Shown: piece by piece, positions 9,901-17,542 of the stretch
Position numbering within the stretch: position 1 is the first letter of the stretch
Layout: every line of letters starts with the position of its first letter
From: an uncultured Azospirillum sp.
Lineage (GTDB): Bacteria; Pseudomonadota; Alphaproteobacteria; RF32; CAG-239
Assembly: GCA_900542055.1 (NCBI GenBank)
Contig: UQMA01000018.1
Span: forward strand, 1-29,429
DNA: 29,429 nt
Direction: 5' to 3'
Notes under the pieces: model-generated
Told to the model about the DNA's origin: nothing
Database searches by the model: none
The model's input: only the letters and a program-made list of their open reading frames with translations
Program-made: the position numbers and the translations under genes

Positions 9901-10416
9901 AACTTCCTGCATTTTCAGCAAAAATTCTTCAGCTTCAGACAAGCGGTTCTCTAAGATTAACCGTCCAATCTGCCCGTCGGCTCCGCCTGTTAAAACAATC
10001 AAACCTTCATTGTGTTCTTTAAGATCTTCAAATGTTGTCTGCACTTTTTCGGCTGTGGTCGTTAAGCCTCCAAGATACGACTTATTCATCAATTTGATAA
10101 TATTCATATAACCGGTTTTGTTTTGAATTAACAAAACAATCTTATCCGGTTCTACTATTTTTCCTTTTGATTTCAGAACATCATCGGCATCAGGATTGCG
10201 CAAATACATCTGGGTGCCTAAAATGGGCTTTATTCCATTTTGCGGAGCCATTTTGGAAAATGCTTTAGCTCCAAACATCGTTGCCGTATCCGTAACCGCT
10301 ACGGCAGGAAAACCCATATCGGCAATTTTTTTGGTTAACGCCGGCATTTTCATTGCTCCTTCAAGCAACGAATAAGCAGAATGAACGCGAAGATGTATGA
10401 ACTTTGGTTCAATCAT
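6940..10416 (-). CDS. dnaE: DNA polymerase III alpha subunit
   Basis: Replicative polymerase of the C-family DnaE1 type, 1158 residues, full length. The N-terminal PHP domain (about 7-270) begins HLRVHS. Active PHP domains have an HxHxH arrangement there, so this one is probably without its own proofreading activity, like E. coli, and would need DnaQ. The palm has GPGRGSG (374-380) and the acidic PDFDVDF motif (415-421), and a later FDFLGL segment supplies the third acid. The tandem helix-hairpin-helix and OB-fold regions follow (OB about 970-1070). It is preceded by a tiny lipoprotein gene 18 bp upstream and followed without a gap by two membrane protein genes. Confidence 0.98.
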   Translation of the reverse strand: MIEPKFIHLRVHSAYSLLEGAMKMPALTKKIADMGFPAVAVTDTATMFGAKAFSKMAPQNGIKPILGTQMYLRNPDADDVLKSKGKIVEPDKIVLLIQNKTGYMNIIKLMNKSYLGGLTTTAEKVQTTFEDLKEHNEGLIVLTGGADGQIGRLILENRLSEAEEFLLKMQEVFGNRLYMEISRIGLEKEAKTEPYFLDWAYKYNIPLVATNEAFFFDAEMYEAHDALVCIASGEYVSNENRPHYSPNQRLKTEAEMVELFADLPEALANTVQIAKRCNFLLEFVAPLLPIFECPEGKTQNEYIREQAYSGLAQRMQAKVYFEGMTAEQKEDIDKRYYARLEYELSVIEKMGFAGYFLIVSDFIRWSKGHGVPVGPGRGSGAGSIVAWSLYITELDPLKLDLLFERFLNPERINMPDFDVDFCQENRYKTIEYVQQKYGIDHVAQIITYGKLQSKAVIRDVARVLQMPYSQADRISKMIPPPVQGKQPSLQEALEQVPELEEMRKSDPQINKLFEIAMKLEGLYRNTGMHAAGVVIGDRPLDLLVPLYKDPKADMPVTQYDMKYIEETGLIKFDFLGLKTLTTIKKAVDLIKLNHGVDLDIGQIPLDDKETYELLQRGDTAGVFQFESAGMKDVHKQIKPDRFEDLIAIVSLYRPGPMDNIPSYIRRKHGEEEITYLHPKLEPILKNTYGIMIYQEQVMKIAQELAGYTLGGADKLRKAMGKKIKEEMVKHRVIFTDGAVANGIERDTATSIFDQMEKFASYGFNKSHAAAYSLISYQTAYLKAHYPVEFMSATMTMDIINTDKLLFFKDECKRMGIKVLPPDVNNSSYEFSVKDNKILYALAAVKGVGEANMRALVSEREAHGKFKDISDFIHRMDIKQINRKQLEQLVKAGAFDGLDKNRGKLFVNIDNIIQHINSSCELKTSSQASLFGTEEITAQVKLKDAPDWPELERLKLEAEAIGFYLSAHPLDSYREGMEKLGVKSCSEIFRGLQVGDTLRAKLAGCVNSFQKRVSQKGNRFAFLGLSDSSGAFEGLLFSETLNRSEEKINSGLPLLVSVTIEKQAEDANPRVMISNVETLDKAIADVSNGIIIYINNQMAVKPLRDILQHDRNGPNKVYIKPEINEWDIRIELPGGFAFADDDFLSKIKAVHGVSTVKEI

Positions 10417-10434
10417 CGGGATATATCCGATTTA

Positions 10435-10590
10435 TTACCAGGAAACGCCATTAATACAGCGTTCCGGCATTTTGGCGCAAATTTCTTTATCTGAATTCAT
10501 CTCATAAAGTCGGTTGCGTTCTTCTCCAAAATCTCCGGCAACACAACCGGACAAAAGCAACAACGAAATAAATATTATTAGTTTATTCAT
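10435..10590 (-). CDS. Small lipoprotein, 51 aa
   Basis: The reading frame opens upstream at 10674, but the true start is the ATG at 10590. It has the ribosome site AGGA a few bases before it and begins a classic lipoprotein signal: MNK, a hydrophobic run, then the lipobox LSGC with C16 as the lipidated residue. The mature peptide is only 36 residues long, charged, and has two more cysteines (EIC and ERC). It lies 8 bp after the membrane protein gene and 18 bp before dnaE. No family is recognised. It is too short for domain assignment, but the signal and ribosome site make it a believable gene. Confidence 0.75.
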   Translation of the reverse strand: MNKLIIFISLLLLSGCVAGDFGEERNRLYEMNSDKEICAKMPERCINGVSW

Positions 10591-10598
10591 TATTTTTC

Positions 10599-10967
10599 CT
10601 AAAATCTGAAAGTAAATTTTAATGCTGCAAACAGCATCAGCACCACAAAAATACGAGCCAAATGACGAAACCATAAGCTGCGGTCATATTCGGCAGAACT
10701 GCGCCATGTTCCAAGCAACAGAGAAACCGCGTAAAAGAGAATAAAACTTACCGCCGACAAATACATTACCGTCAAAATAGTGGTCGAAAATTCAATATGA
10801 CTTTTAGGTGAAATATAATAAGCCAAAATAGAATAATTATTCAATTTTTTGGCAAGCATTTTTCCTAAAATTTTAACCAAAACAGTAATGGCCGGCAACC
10901 CGAGAACACCGAACTTCCAGAATGTGTCTTTCAGGCTCAGTTCCCCATCCATCAGTTTCTTAAACAT
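10599..10967 (-). CDS. Small inner-membrane protein, 122 aa
   Basis: The frame opens with a TTG at 10994. The ATG at 10967, starting MFKKLMDGELSLKDTFWKFG, is the likely start because short membrane proteins with a K/G-E-L..TFW.FG opening form a recurrent family. There are three predicted helices (about 20-35, 60-85, 98-115). A basic loop and an Arg/Phe-rich C-terminus follow. Function unknown. It is the first gene of the unit that continues through the lipoprotein and dnaE, with a plausible promoter at 11003-11031. Confidence 0.7.
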   Translation of the reverse strand: MFKKLMDGELSLKDTFWKFGVLGLPAITVLVKILGKMLAKKLNNYSILAYYISPKSHIEFSTTILTVMYLSAVSFILFYAVSLLLGTWRSSAEYDRSLWFRHLARIFVVLMLFAALKFTFRF

Positions 10968-11002
10968 CGTCTTACAAAACCCTCTGTTATTCAATAACGA
11001 AC

Positions 11003-11031
11003 ATAATGCTATAAATAGCCAATCAGTGCAA
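11003..11031 (-). promoter_or_regulatory. Promoter for the dnaE-containing unit
   Basis: On the minus strand, TTGCAC (11026-11031), a 17-bp spacer and CATTAT (11003-11008) form a reasonable sigma-70 promoter. Transcription would start about 30 bases before the ATG at 10967. A 13-bp palindrome at 10987-10999 (GTTATT-C-AATAAC) would sit at the start point. Confidence 0.45.
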
Positions 11032-11041
11032 GCAAATTTTG

Positions 11042-12772
11042 TTAGTTTTGCATTGAATGAAAATGGCGGACTATTTTTTTATAGGGTTTTAATCCCAATT
11101 CCCGATGAACACCGGCTATATATTCAGAAATATCCGTCCATTGTGTATATTTTTCAACAAAAGCGTCTGCTTTTTCCGGCGAACGAGATAATTGAACAGC
11201 TATTGTTTCATCTAAAAGCTGTGCCAACACTCCTTCCAAACGCGAAAAATCAATATGCAGCAGATGATGCTCATCAAAGCGGATTGCTCCGTGCTGCAAC
11301 AAATAATTGAACTGGATAAGTTCTCCCATGCGGTGAGGAAGCATACGATGAGGACGAGCTGTCAAAAACATTCTTCCAACAATATAGCTGACATAAATTT
11401 TCTTTAGAGTTTCAGCATCAATTACACCATTTTTAACATACTGCGGCATAAAAGTTAACGATATTGTATCGGCTTTATGTTCTTCAATAATATGCTTGCA
11501 GCTTCCGATAGCGTTTTGGTATTCGCTTCCGGGGCCTAACGAGTGACCGTTTTCGTGTCCGATAACAAATAAATGATCTGCCTCTCTATCAAAATATTTA
11601 TGCAATTCAGGAGAAACCAAACGCATTAAAATAGCTTTTTGTTTGGCATCATCACCGCTCATTCTTACTTGACGATGATAAACATTGCGCCGACCGCCGC
11701 CGCGTTTAATTGATGGTTTATCATTATTAGGCAAATTCTGAGCCGTTGTAATTCCGCCGCGGCATTGCGCATAGTCGCCTTCCAAATCGATAATGTCGAC
11801 ATCAACCATTGTTTGTTTTAATTCACCGCCTGAAAGAACAGATTGAATATATTTATCGGCATAAGGCATTTTTGCAGCCAATACCGGCAAATAATTTTTG
11901 AATTTCAAAATCAAATCCGTACCTTTTGCATTGACTATACCGACCCGCGCTCCCAACATATCTTTGGAAACTGCCTCAATATTATATTCTTTCAACATTT
12001 GGGATAATTCTGAATTTTCATAAACAGAAGGAGTAATTTCATCATCATAGTTCTCGCGGCTCAAAGTAAATTCAAGCGGACAATTTTGCAAAACGGCCCA
12101 GTGTTTGTCTGCCAACACGTCCATTTCTTCATTGTTTTGCAAAAGCGCCTGAGCCTGCCACCCCAGATAATCTTTGAATGATTCATCATCGCTGTAATGA
12201 GCGGCAACTTCCAATTCATTGGCAACAGCAGAAAAATCATCTGCAAAATATTCTGTGTAATCAATCGCTTTCAATTCATCATTTTCACGACGAACCATTG
12301 TTCTGGCACTTAAAATAGATTTCACTTTATCAGTTTTGCCATTTTTAAGCATATTAAGCAAAATATTATGAAATTCATCTATGGTTAAGTCTTGCGGATA
12401 AAAATTATGGCCTTTCAGCAAATGCACTCCCTCAAACAATTCTATCGGCTGTTTGTCAACACCGTTAAAACCGGCAACCCCATTTAATGAATTAAATAAT
12501 TCAAGCGCCCGTTTAGCATACGAACTTTCTTTTGCGGCTGTTTCCAAGGCCTGTTTAAGAACCAAATTTTGAGGATGATCTTGTTCCAAAGCAACATTAT
12601 TTATAATTTCAGCAGCAGCAACCAAATGTTCCAAAGCCTTTTTATTTCCTTCGCTCAAGGTCTGATATCCTGATAAATCTTTTCCAGCCAAATTTATAGC
12701 GATTGACTTATTATCCATCATATCAGCCAATTCCTGTTCGCTGTATTTTATTTTAAGGCCGTTAATATCCAT
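11042..12772 (-). CDS. M49-related (DPP III-like) zinc metallopeptidase
   Basis: A 576-residue protein whose C-terminal half resembles dipeptidyl-peptidase III (family M49). The zinc site is HENGH (406-410) in the setting GHENGHSLGPG, and the second motif EEHKAD (430-435) supplies the glutamate ligand, probably E431. Classical M49 enzymes have HExxGH with one extra residue; this one has ordinary HExxH, so it belongs to a divergent branch. No signal peptide is seen, so it is likely cytoplasmic. The start overlaps the end of the MEMO-AMMECR1 gene by 11 bp, which indicates coupled translation. The fold and zinc site are well supported; exopeptidase activity and substrate are inference. Confidence 0.75.
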   Translation of the reverse strand: MDINGLKIKYSEQELADMMDNKSIAINLAGKDLSGYQTLSEGNKKALEHLVAAAEIINNVALEQDHPQNLVLKQALETAAKESSYAKRALELFNSLNGVAGFNGVDKQPIELFEGVHLLKGHNFYPQDLTIDEFHNILLNMLKNGKTDKVKSILSARTMVRRENDELKAIDYTEYFADDFSAVANELEVAAHYSDDESFKDYLGWQAQALLQNNEEMDVLADKHWAVLQNCPLEFTLSRENYDDEITPSVYENSELSQMLKEYNIEAVSKDMLGARVGIVNAKGTDLILKFKNYLPVLAAKMPYADKYIQSVLSGGELKQTMVDVDIIDLEGDYAQCRGGITTAQNLPNNDKPSIKRGGGRRNVYHRQVRMSGDDAKQKAILMRLVSPELHKYFDREADHLFVIGHENGHSLGPGSEYQNAIGSCKHIIEEHKADTISLTFMPQYVKNGVIDAETLKKIYVSYIVGRMFLTARPHRMLPHRMGELIQFNYLLQHGAIRFDEHHLLHIDFSRLEGVLAQLLDETIAVQLSRSPEKADAFVEKYTQWTDISEYIAGVHRELGLKPYKKIVRHFHSMQN

Positions 12773-14318
12773 TTTCTTTTACCTCCACTGTTCTAAAACG
12801 ATAAACCTGAATGTCATTAGACCAAAAACTTGGGCTCATTCCCGCTTTTAGTTTTAAATTATTCAAAAAATCGCGCCTGTCTGAAATCTGCTCCCATACC
12901 GACGGCAAAAACAATCCTTGTCTGTTTCCGTCTCTGATAACAACTCCATCTATATTCGGCCGCAATTGCAGCAACAAATCATCTTCGTCACGATAATCTA
13001 TTTTTTCATATCCGGTCAATAATGAAATTGAAACTTTTACCGACGAAAGTTCTTCAGGCAGCAGCGGTGAAAAACGAGCATCATCGAGAGCCGCTGCTTT
13101 TGCATTTTCCGCTATATTGGCAACTACCGCCTGACGAGGATATAAAGACCCGATACAACCTTGCAATTCTCCGTTTTTATGTAAAGTCACAAAAACAGCT
13201 CCCCTATCAAATAAATGTTCGTCATAATCGCGGCGGCTCGGACGGTATGTTTTTTTTTGCACGGCAGCAGTCAATGAATGACGGGCGGCTTCAAGCATTT
13301 GTTGTTTATACTCATCTGCAAATTTTTTTAATCCATTATATTCTCGCTCAATTGCTGAAATTTCGCCATTTTCGCTAAAAGACCATGCTCCGTAGCCGAC
13401 AACGCTGTTTTTATCAGCTCCGGTATCTCCCGAATTTATTAATGCCAAAATTTCAGGTTTCAGGTTCAGCGATTTTGCTACTAACAACGCTGTATTAATT
13501 CCTGAAGCGCCGCAAGAATGATGATCGTCAACATCAGCTTTTCCCGATTTAATTTTAGCAGCTGTTTCAGTATCCATTTGTACGGCATTGCTATAATTAT
13601 AATAATGAGATAAATCTGCCGAAACCACCAGCAACACATCAGAACGCCGCACATAATCAGTCAGAATCTCTGCCAACTGCAAAGGATCGACATTTCCATA
13701 AACAATAGGAACAATCGTAAAATTTTTCAAAATTTTTTGCAAAAAAGGCAATTGCACTTCTAAAGAATGCTCGAATTTATGCGCTTTTGAATTTATCGAA
13801 AATATTTTATTTTTTTGCATATTCTTTAGAACATCATGATTTACGGCAACTAATCCTAAAGGAGTTTTAAAGGTTTCCGCCGACGGCAAAGCTGCACCAT
13901 TAACGGCAATATGATGAGACGGTCCCAATAAAATAACCGTTTTTATTTTATCGGCATAATCTTTGAGAGGCAAATAAGCCTGTGCAGCCGCTTTGGCCGA
14001 ATATTGATATCCGGCATGCGGAACTATAATTATTTTAGGACAGGAATCATGACGGCGGTACTCTGCGTCCAAATAATATAAAACGGTTTTATTCAATTCA
14101 TCCGTATCTGCCGGATAAAAAAGTCCGGCAACGGCAGGATTGCGATATTTTTCCATAGGATCTCCCTTAACTGTGTAATGAGAAGCCAAGGCATGATTTG
14201 ATGAAACTTTATGATAAAAATATATTCCGTTGATGATGAGTAAAAAAATGGCAGCTAAACTTAGCAATATCCTTTTGCGAATTTTCTGCAAATTTTCTTT
14301 TTCGGTATTCTGTTTCAT
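12762..14318 (-). CDS. Membrane-anchored MEMO-AMMECR1 fusion (AmmeMemoRadiSam B+A)
   Basis: A 518-residue fusion. Residues 18-36 form one membrane helix after a basic N-terminus. Residues 56-325 form the MEMO1 domain, related to LigB-type dioxygenases. The positions that bind metal in MEMO1 are all kept: H101 in VPHAGY, H135/H136 in GPSHH, H238 in DLSHY and C269 in SCGAS. Residues 335-510 form the AMMECR1 domain, with GCIGS at 387-391. In AmmeMemoRadiSam systems these two parts accompany a radical SAM protein; none is present nearby. The main ATG has GAGG 7 bases upstream. An internal ATG at 14156 (M55) also has a strong ribosome site, AAGGGAG. Function of the family is unresolved. Confidence 0.9.
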   Translation of the reverse strand: MKQNTEKENLQKIRKRILLSLAAIFLLIINGIYFYHKVSSNHALASHYTVKGDPMEKYRNPAVAGLFYPADTDELNKTVLYYLDAEYRRHDSCPKIIIVPHAGYQYSAKAAAQAYLPLKDYADKIKTVILLGPSHHIAVNGAALPSAETFKTPLGLVAVNHDVLKNMQKNKIFSINSKAHKFEHSLEVQLPFLQKILKNFTIVPIVYGNVDPLQLAEILTDYVRRSDVLLVVSADLSHYYNYSNAVQMDTETAAKIKSGKADVDDHHSCGASGINTALLVAKSLNLKPEILALINSGDTGADKNSVVGYGAWSFSENGEISAIEREYNGLKKFADEYKQQMLEAARHSLTAAVQKKTYRPSRRDYDEHLFDRGAVFVTLHKNGELQGCIGSLYPRQAVVANIAENAKAAALDDARFSPLLPEELSSVKVSISLLTGYEKIDYRDEDDLLLQLRPNIDGVVIRDGNRQGLFLPSVWEQISDRRDFLNNLKLKAGMSPSFWSNDIQVYRFRTVEVKENGY

Positions 14319-14328
14319 TTTCCGCCCT

Positions 14329-14988
14329 CTAAATTAACGCCTCATATAAAGCATTATAATCAGAAAAGTATAACATATTATTACACTCGCAAAATTCAGA
14401 TGACGAAGGCTCGTGATTAATTCGAATCGGCAAAGCATTAACAGCAGCCGCGCACCGATTATCCAACTGACTGTCTCCGATAATCCATACTGTTTGAGGA
14501 GAAATATCTTTAATGTCAATCAGCCCCTTTAAAGTATATAGCGCATGGTCGCCGCAGGGCTTATCATGAAGAGCTTCATGGCCGCAAACTATGCGGTCAA
14601 AGTAGTTTTCAGGATAAAGCAAGGGCAATTCCGCCTCTAATAATTTTCGATCTTTATTAGTCATAATTGCCGTTTTTACACCACGGGAGCGTAAAAATTT
14701 TATAACATCTGCAGCCTTATTATATCCGTTCAGACCTTTTTTTATAGTTTGAAGATAAATTTCACAATATTCCACATAAGCTTCCCTAGCATTTTTTCCG
14801 AAAATTTTAGGAAAGTTATCCATAAAAGACAAATTATTATCACGCAAATCTTTAACCTTTTCCCAATCCGGCAATCCGTATTTATTTAATACTTGATTAA
14901 CAGCTGAAATTTTCGGCGGATTGCTTTCGGCTAAAGTTCCATCCCAATCAAAAAGAACCGCACGTAATTTTTCGCAATTCAACTTCAT
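14329..14988 (-). CDS. HAD phosphatase, phosphoglycolate phosphatase-like
   Basis: A 219-residue HAD-superfamily hydrolase with all four motifs. These are the nucleophile DWDGT (14-18), T110-N111, the lysine K143 in a DKPCGD segment, and GDSQLDN (171-177). A helical cap sits between motifs I and II, the subclass I arrangement used by Gph-type phosphatases. The substrate cannot be read from the sequence. The start has AAGGAG 9 bases upstream. It is the first gene of a unit that continues 10 bp later with the MEMO-AMMECR1 fusion and then the M49-like peptidase. Confidence 0.88.
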   Translation of the reverse strand: MKLNCEKLRAVLFDWDGTLAESNPPKISAVNQVLNKYGLPDWEKVKDLRDNNLSFMDNFPKIFGKNAREAYVEYCEIYLQTIKKGLNGYNKAADVIKFLRSRGVKTAIMTNKDRKLLEAELPLLYPENYFDRIVCGHEALHDKPCGDHALYTLKGLIDIKDISPQTVWIIGDSQLDNRCAAAVNALPIRINHEPSSSEFCECNNMLYFSDYNALYEALI

Positions 14989-15035
14989 CTACTTTTTCTC
15001 CTTACATTATATAAATATAGCAATCTGCCCAAAAA

Positions 15036-15070
15036 ACAAGAAAAAGAAAAGGCTCTCAATGAGAGCCTTT
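15036..15070 (-). terminator. serS terminator
   Basis: A perfect 10-bp stem (15048-15057 with 15061-15070) has a 3-base loop. On the minus strand it is followed by a T-rich tract running to about 15036. It starts 5 bp after the serS stop. Confidence 0.92.
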
Positions 15071-15075
15071 CAGAA

Positions 15076-16353
15076 TTATTTTTTACCGCCGATAAATTTT
15101 TTGCCCATCATATAAGGCTGCAGCTTTTCCGGTATACGGATTGAACCGTCTGCTTGCTGATGGTTTTCCAAAAACGGAACAAGCGCACGCGGCGTGGCAA
15201 TTCCTGTATTATTCAATGTATGAACAAATTTGACCTTGCCATCAGCATTATCACGATAACGCAAGTTTGTGCGGCGAGCCTGCCAATCAGTAATATTTGA
15301 ACAGCTATGAGTTTCGCGGTAGCAATTTTGTGTTGGAACCCATGCTTCCAAATCATATTGGCGATATTTTGGAGCCCCCATATCTCCTGTACAAACTTCC
15401 AAAACCTGATAAGGCAATTCCAAATCCTGCAAAACTTCTTCTGAAATCTGCAATAATTTTTGGTGCCATTTTTCGCTTTCGGCAATATCATTTTTACAAA
15501 TAACAAATTGTTCTGTTTTCATAAACTGGTGCACTCTTGTCAAACCGCGCGTATCTTTACCGGCAGCACCGGCTTCGCGGCGGAAACATGGAGAAAATCC
15601 GGCATATAAAACCGGCAATTCGTTTTCATTTAAAATTTCATCGGCACGCAGAGAATTTAAAATAAGCTCGGCTGTTCCAGACAAATAAATATCATCCTGC
15701 GGCAAATAATAAACTTCATCTTTGGCAAAAGGCAAATACCCCTGACCATACAAAGGCTTTTCTTTTGAAATTGAAGGCACGTTAATAACTTTGAAACCAT
15801 AACCGGCAAGTTTATCCATAACCAGCAAATGAATAGCCAGTTCCAGACGAGCCAACTCGCCTGTAATAGCATAAGTACGAGAACCGCTGACTTTTGCAAT
15901 GCGTTCCAGCTCACTCCAGCCGTTTAATTCCATTAATTCGACGTGGTCGCGCGGTTTAAAATCGAAATGAGGAATTTCGCCCACTTTACGGCGAACAACA
16001 TTTTGCGTGTCATCAACGCCTACAGGACTTTCGGAACTTGGCAAATTTGGAACACGCCACATAATGTTGTCAAATTTTTCCTGTTCGACGGCCAATTTTT
16101 CGAGTTCTGATTTTAATTCTTCGCCAATAGCTTTACTTTTAGCAATAATTGACGGACGCTCTTCGGCAGAAGCTGATTTTATAGAATTGCTCAAACGGTT
16201 TTTTTCTTCAGCCAAAGCCTGAGACGAAGTTTTAAGTTTGTTCACATCAAGGTAAAGATTAATCAAAGCATCAACATCAACGGTGCAGCCTTTTTTAGCA
16301 AAACCGTCTTTAACTTTTTCAGGGTTTTCGACAATAAACTTAATATCCAACAT
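15076..16353 (-). CDS. serS: Seryl-tRNA synthetase
   Basis: Class II synthetase that charges tRNA-Ser, 425 residues, the usual length. The N-terminal coiled-coil arm (about 25-105) binds the long variable arm of tRNA-Ser. Motif 2 is visible as CFRREAGAAGKDTRGL, and motif 3 lies in the C-terminal region, with the serine-site segment GDMGAPKYRQYDLEAW and then CSNITDWQARR. The start ATG is preceded by AAGGAC. It is divergent from trpS, with a 100-bp gap, and ends in a clear terminator. Confidence 0.98.
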   Translation of the reverse strand: MLDIKFIVENPEKVKDGFAKKGCTVDVDALINLYLDVNKLKTSSQALAEEKNRLSNSIKSASAEERPSIIAKSKAIGEELKSELEKLAVEQEKFDNIMWRVPNLPSSESPVGVDDTQNVVRRKVGEIPHFDFKPRDHVELMELNGWSELERIAKVSGSRTYAITGELARLELAIHLLVMDKLAGYGFKVINVPSISKEKPLYGQGYLPFAKDEVYYLPQDDIYLSGTAELILNSLRADEILNENELPVLYAGFSPCFRREAGAAGKDTRGLTRVHQFMKTEQFVICKNDIAESEKWHQKLLQISEEVLQDLELPYQVLEVCTGDMGAPKYRQYDLEAWVPTQNCYRETHSCSNITDWQARRTNLRYRDNADGKVKFVHTLNNTGIATPRALVPFLENHQQADGSIRIPEKLQPYMMGKKFIGGKK

Positions 16354-16453
16354 TTTATAAGCGTCCTTAGTTTTTTAATTGATTTATAAACGTAAATAGA
16401 GTAACAATTTTATAAATAATTACAATCAAAAAATAACATAAAGGTAACAAAAA

Positions 16454-17458
16454 ATGTTTGAAGATAAAATTGTATTGACCGGAGTAAAGCCGACCGGACA
16501 CCCTCATTTGGCCAATTATTTGGGTGCAATCAAACCGGCCATCGCCATGGGAAAAGAAGCAAAACAACACATTATGTTTATTGCCGACTATCATGCAATC
16601 AATGCCATCAAAGATCCTGCCGTTCTCAGACAGGGCATTAAAGAAATCGCTTCTATTTATTTGGCATGCGGTCTTGATACCGATAAATCAATTTTTTACC
16701 GTCAATCGGACATTCCAGAAATTCCTGAAATTACAACAATTTTGTATGCCTACACCCCTAAAGGATTTATGAACAAAGCCCATGCTTATAAAGCCAGCGT
16801 TGATAAAAACCGCGCTGCCGGCAAGCCCGACGATGACGGCATTAACATGGGACTGTATACCTATCCGACTTTAATGGCCGCCGACATTCTGTCTTTTGAC
16901 ACGGATATTGTTCCTGTCGGCAAAGATCAAGTGCAACATGTTGAAATTGCCCGCGATATCGCCGGAGCAATCAATGCACATTATAACAAGCCTTTACTTC
17001 ATTTGCCGGAAGCTTCTTTCCAAGAAAGCATAGCGGTTATCCCCGGTCTGGACGGCAGAAAAATGAGCAAAAGCTATGGAAATGTTATTCCGCTGTTTGC
17101 TGATGCCAAAGAATTAAAACGTTTGGTTTTTTCAATTCAGACAGATTCACGTCCGATGGACGAGCCCAAAAATCCTGATGAAATTTTGGTTTATCAAATT
17201 TTTAAAGCTGTCGCCTCTGAAGAAAAGCAACGCGAAATGGCCGAAGGTTTGCGCGAAGGAAAACTAGGGTACGGACATATCAAAAATATGCTGTTGGATG
17301 CGATTTTAGCCGAAACCAACGATGCACGCGAGAAATATAATTATTATATGACACATTTTGAAGAAGTGGAAGCCTTGTTGGAAGAAGGTGCCGCAAAGGC
17401 GCGTCCATTAGCTCACCGCACTCTTGAACGTTTGAAAGATGCTGTTTTCGGAAGATAA
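16454..17458 (+). CDS. trpS: Tryptophanyl-tRNA synthetase
   Basis: Class I synthetase that charges tRNA-Trp, 334 residues, typical. The HIGH-equivalent is GHPHLANY (15-22); most family members have Gly where this protein has A20. The KMSKS loop is intact in GRKMSKSYGN, near residue 200. The Rossmann segments and the C-terminal anticodon-binding helices are complete. The ribosome site AAAGG precedes the ATG. It is single, transcribed away from serS, and closed by its own terminator at 17464-17493. Confidence 0.97.
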   Translation: MFEDKIVLTGVKPTGHPHLANYLGAIKPAIAMGKEAKQHIMFIADYHAINAIKDPAVLRQGIKEIASIYLACGLDTDKSIFYRQSDIPEIPEITTILYAYTPKGFMNKAHAYKASVDKNRAAGKPDDDGINMGLYTYPTLMAADILSFDTDIVPVGKDQVQHVEIARDIAGAINAHYNKPLLHLPEASFQESIAVIPGLDGRKMSKSYGNVIPLFADAKELKRLVFSIQTDSRPMDEPKNPDEILVYQIFKAVASEEKQREMAEGLREGKLGYGHIKNMLLDAILAETNDAREKYNYYMTHFEEVEALLEEGAAKARPLAHRTLERLKDAVFGR

Positions 17459-17463
17459 TAATT

Positions 17464-17493
17464 AAGCCCCGTTCTTATAACAACGGGGCTTTT
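17464..17493 (+). terminator. trpS terminator
   Basis: A 10-bp GC-rich stem (17464-17473 with 17482-17491) has an 8-base loop, with a short T run after it. It begins 5 bp past the trpS stop. Confidence 0.85.
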
Positions 17494-17498
17494 AATAC

Positions 17499-17534
17499 AA
17501 AAAATACGCCTTATTCTAAAAAGGCGTATTTTTT
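17499..17534. terminator. Bidirectional terminator between trpS and glyS
   Basis: A perfect 14-bp stem (17499-17512 with 17521-17534) is bounded by A6 and T6, so it works on both strands. It lies 8 bp beyond the glyS stop and backs up the trpS terminator. Confidence 0.9.
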
Positions 17535-17542
17535 GTTAGAAA

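Noticed and set aside
9673..10111. Several plus-strand frames inside dnaE
   Set aside because: They are shadows of the dnaE coding frame, with no ribosome sites or recognisable protein character.
15006..15011. Perfect TATAAT on the minus strand before the HAD gene at 14988
   Set aside because: The resulting transcript start would fall within the ribosome site and no good -35 is present, so it is unlikely to be the working promoter.
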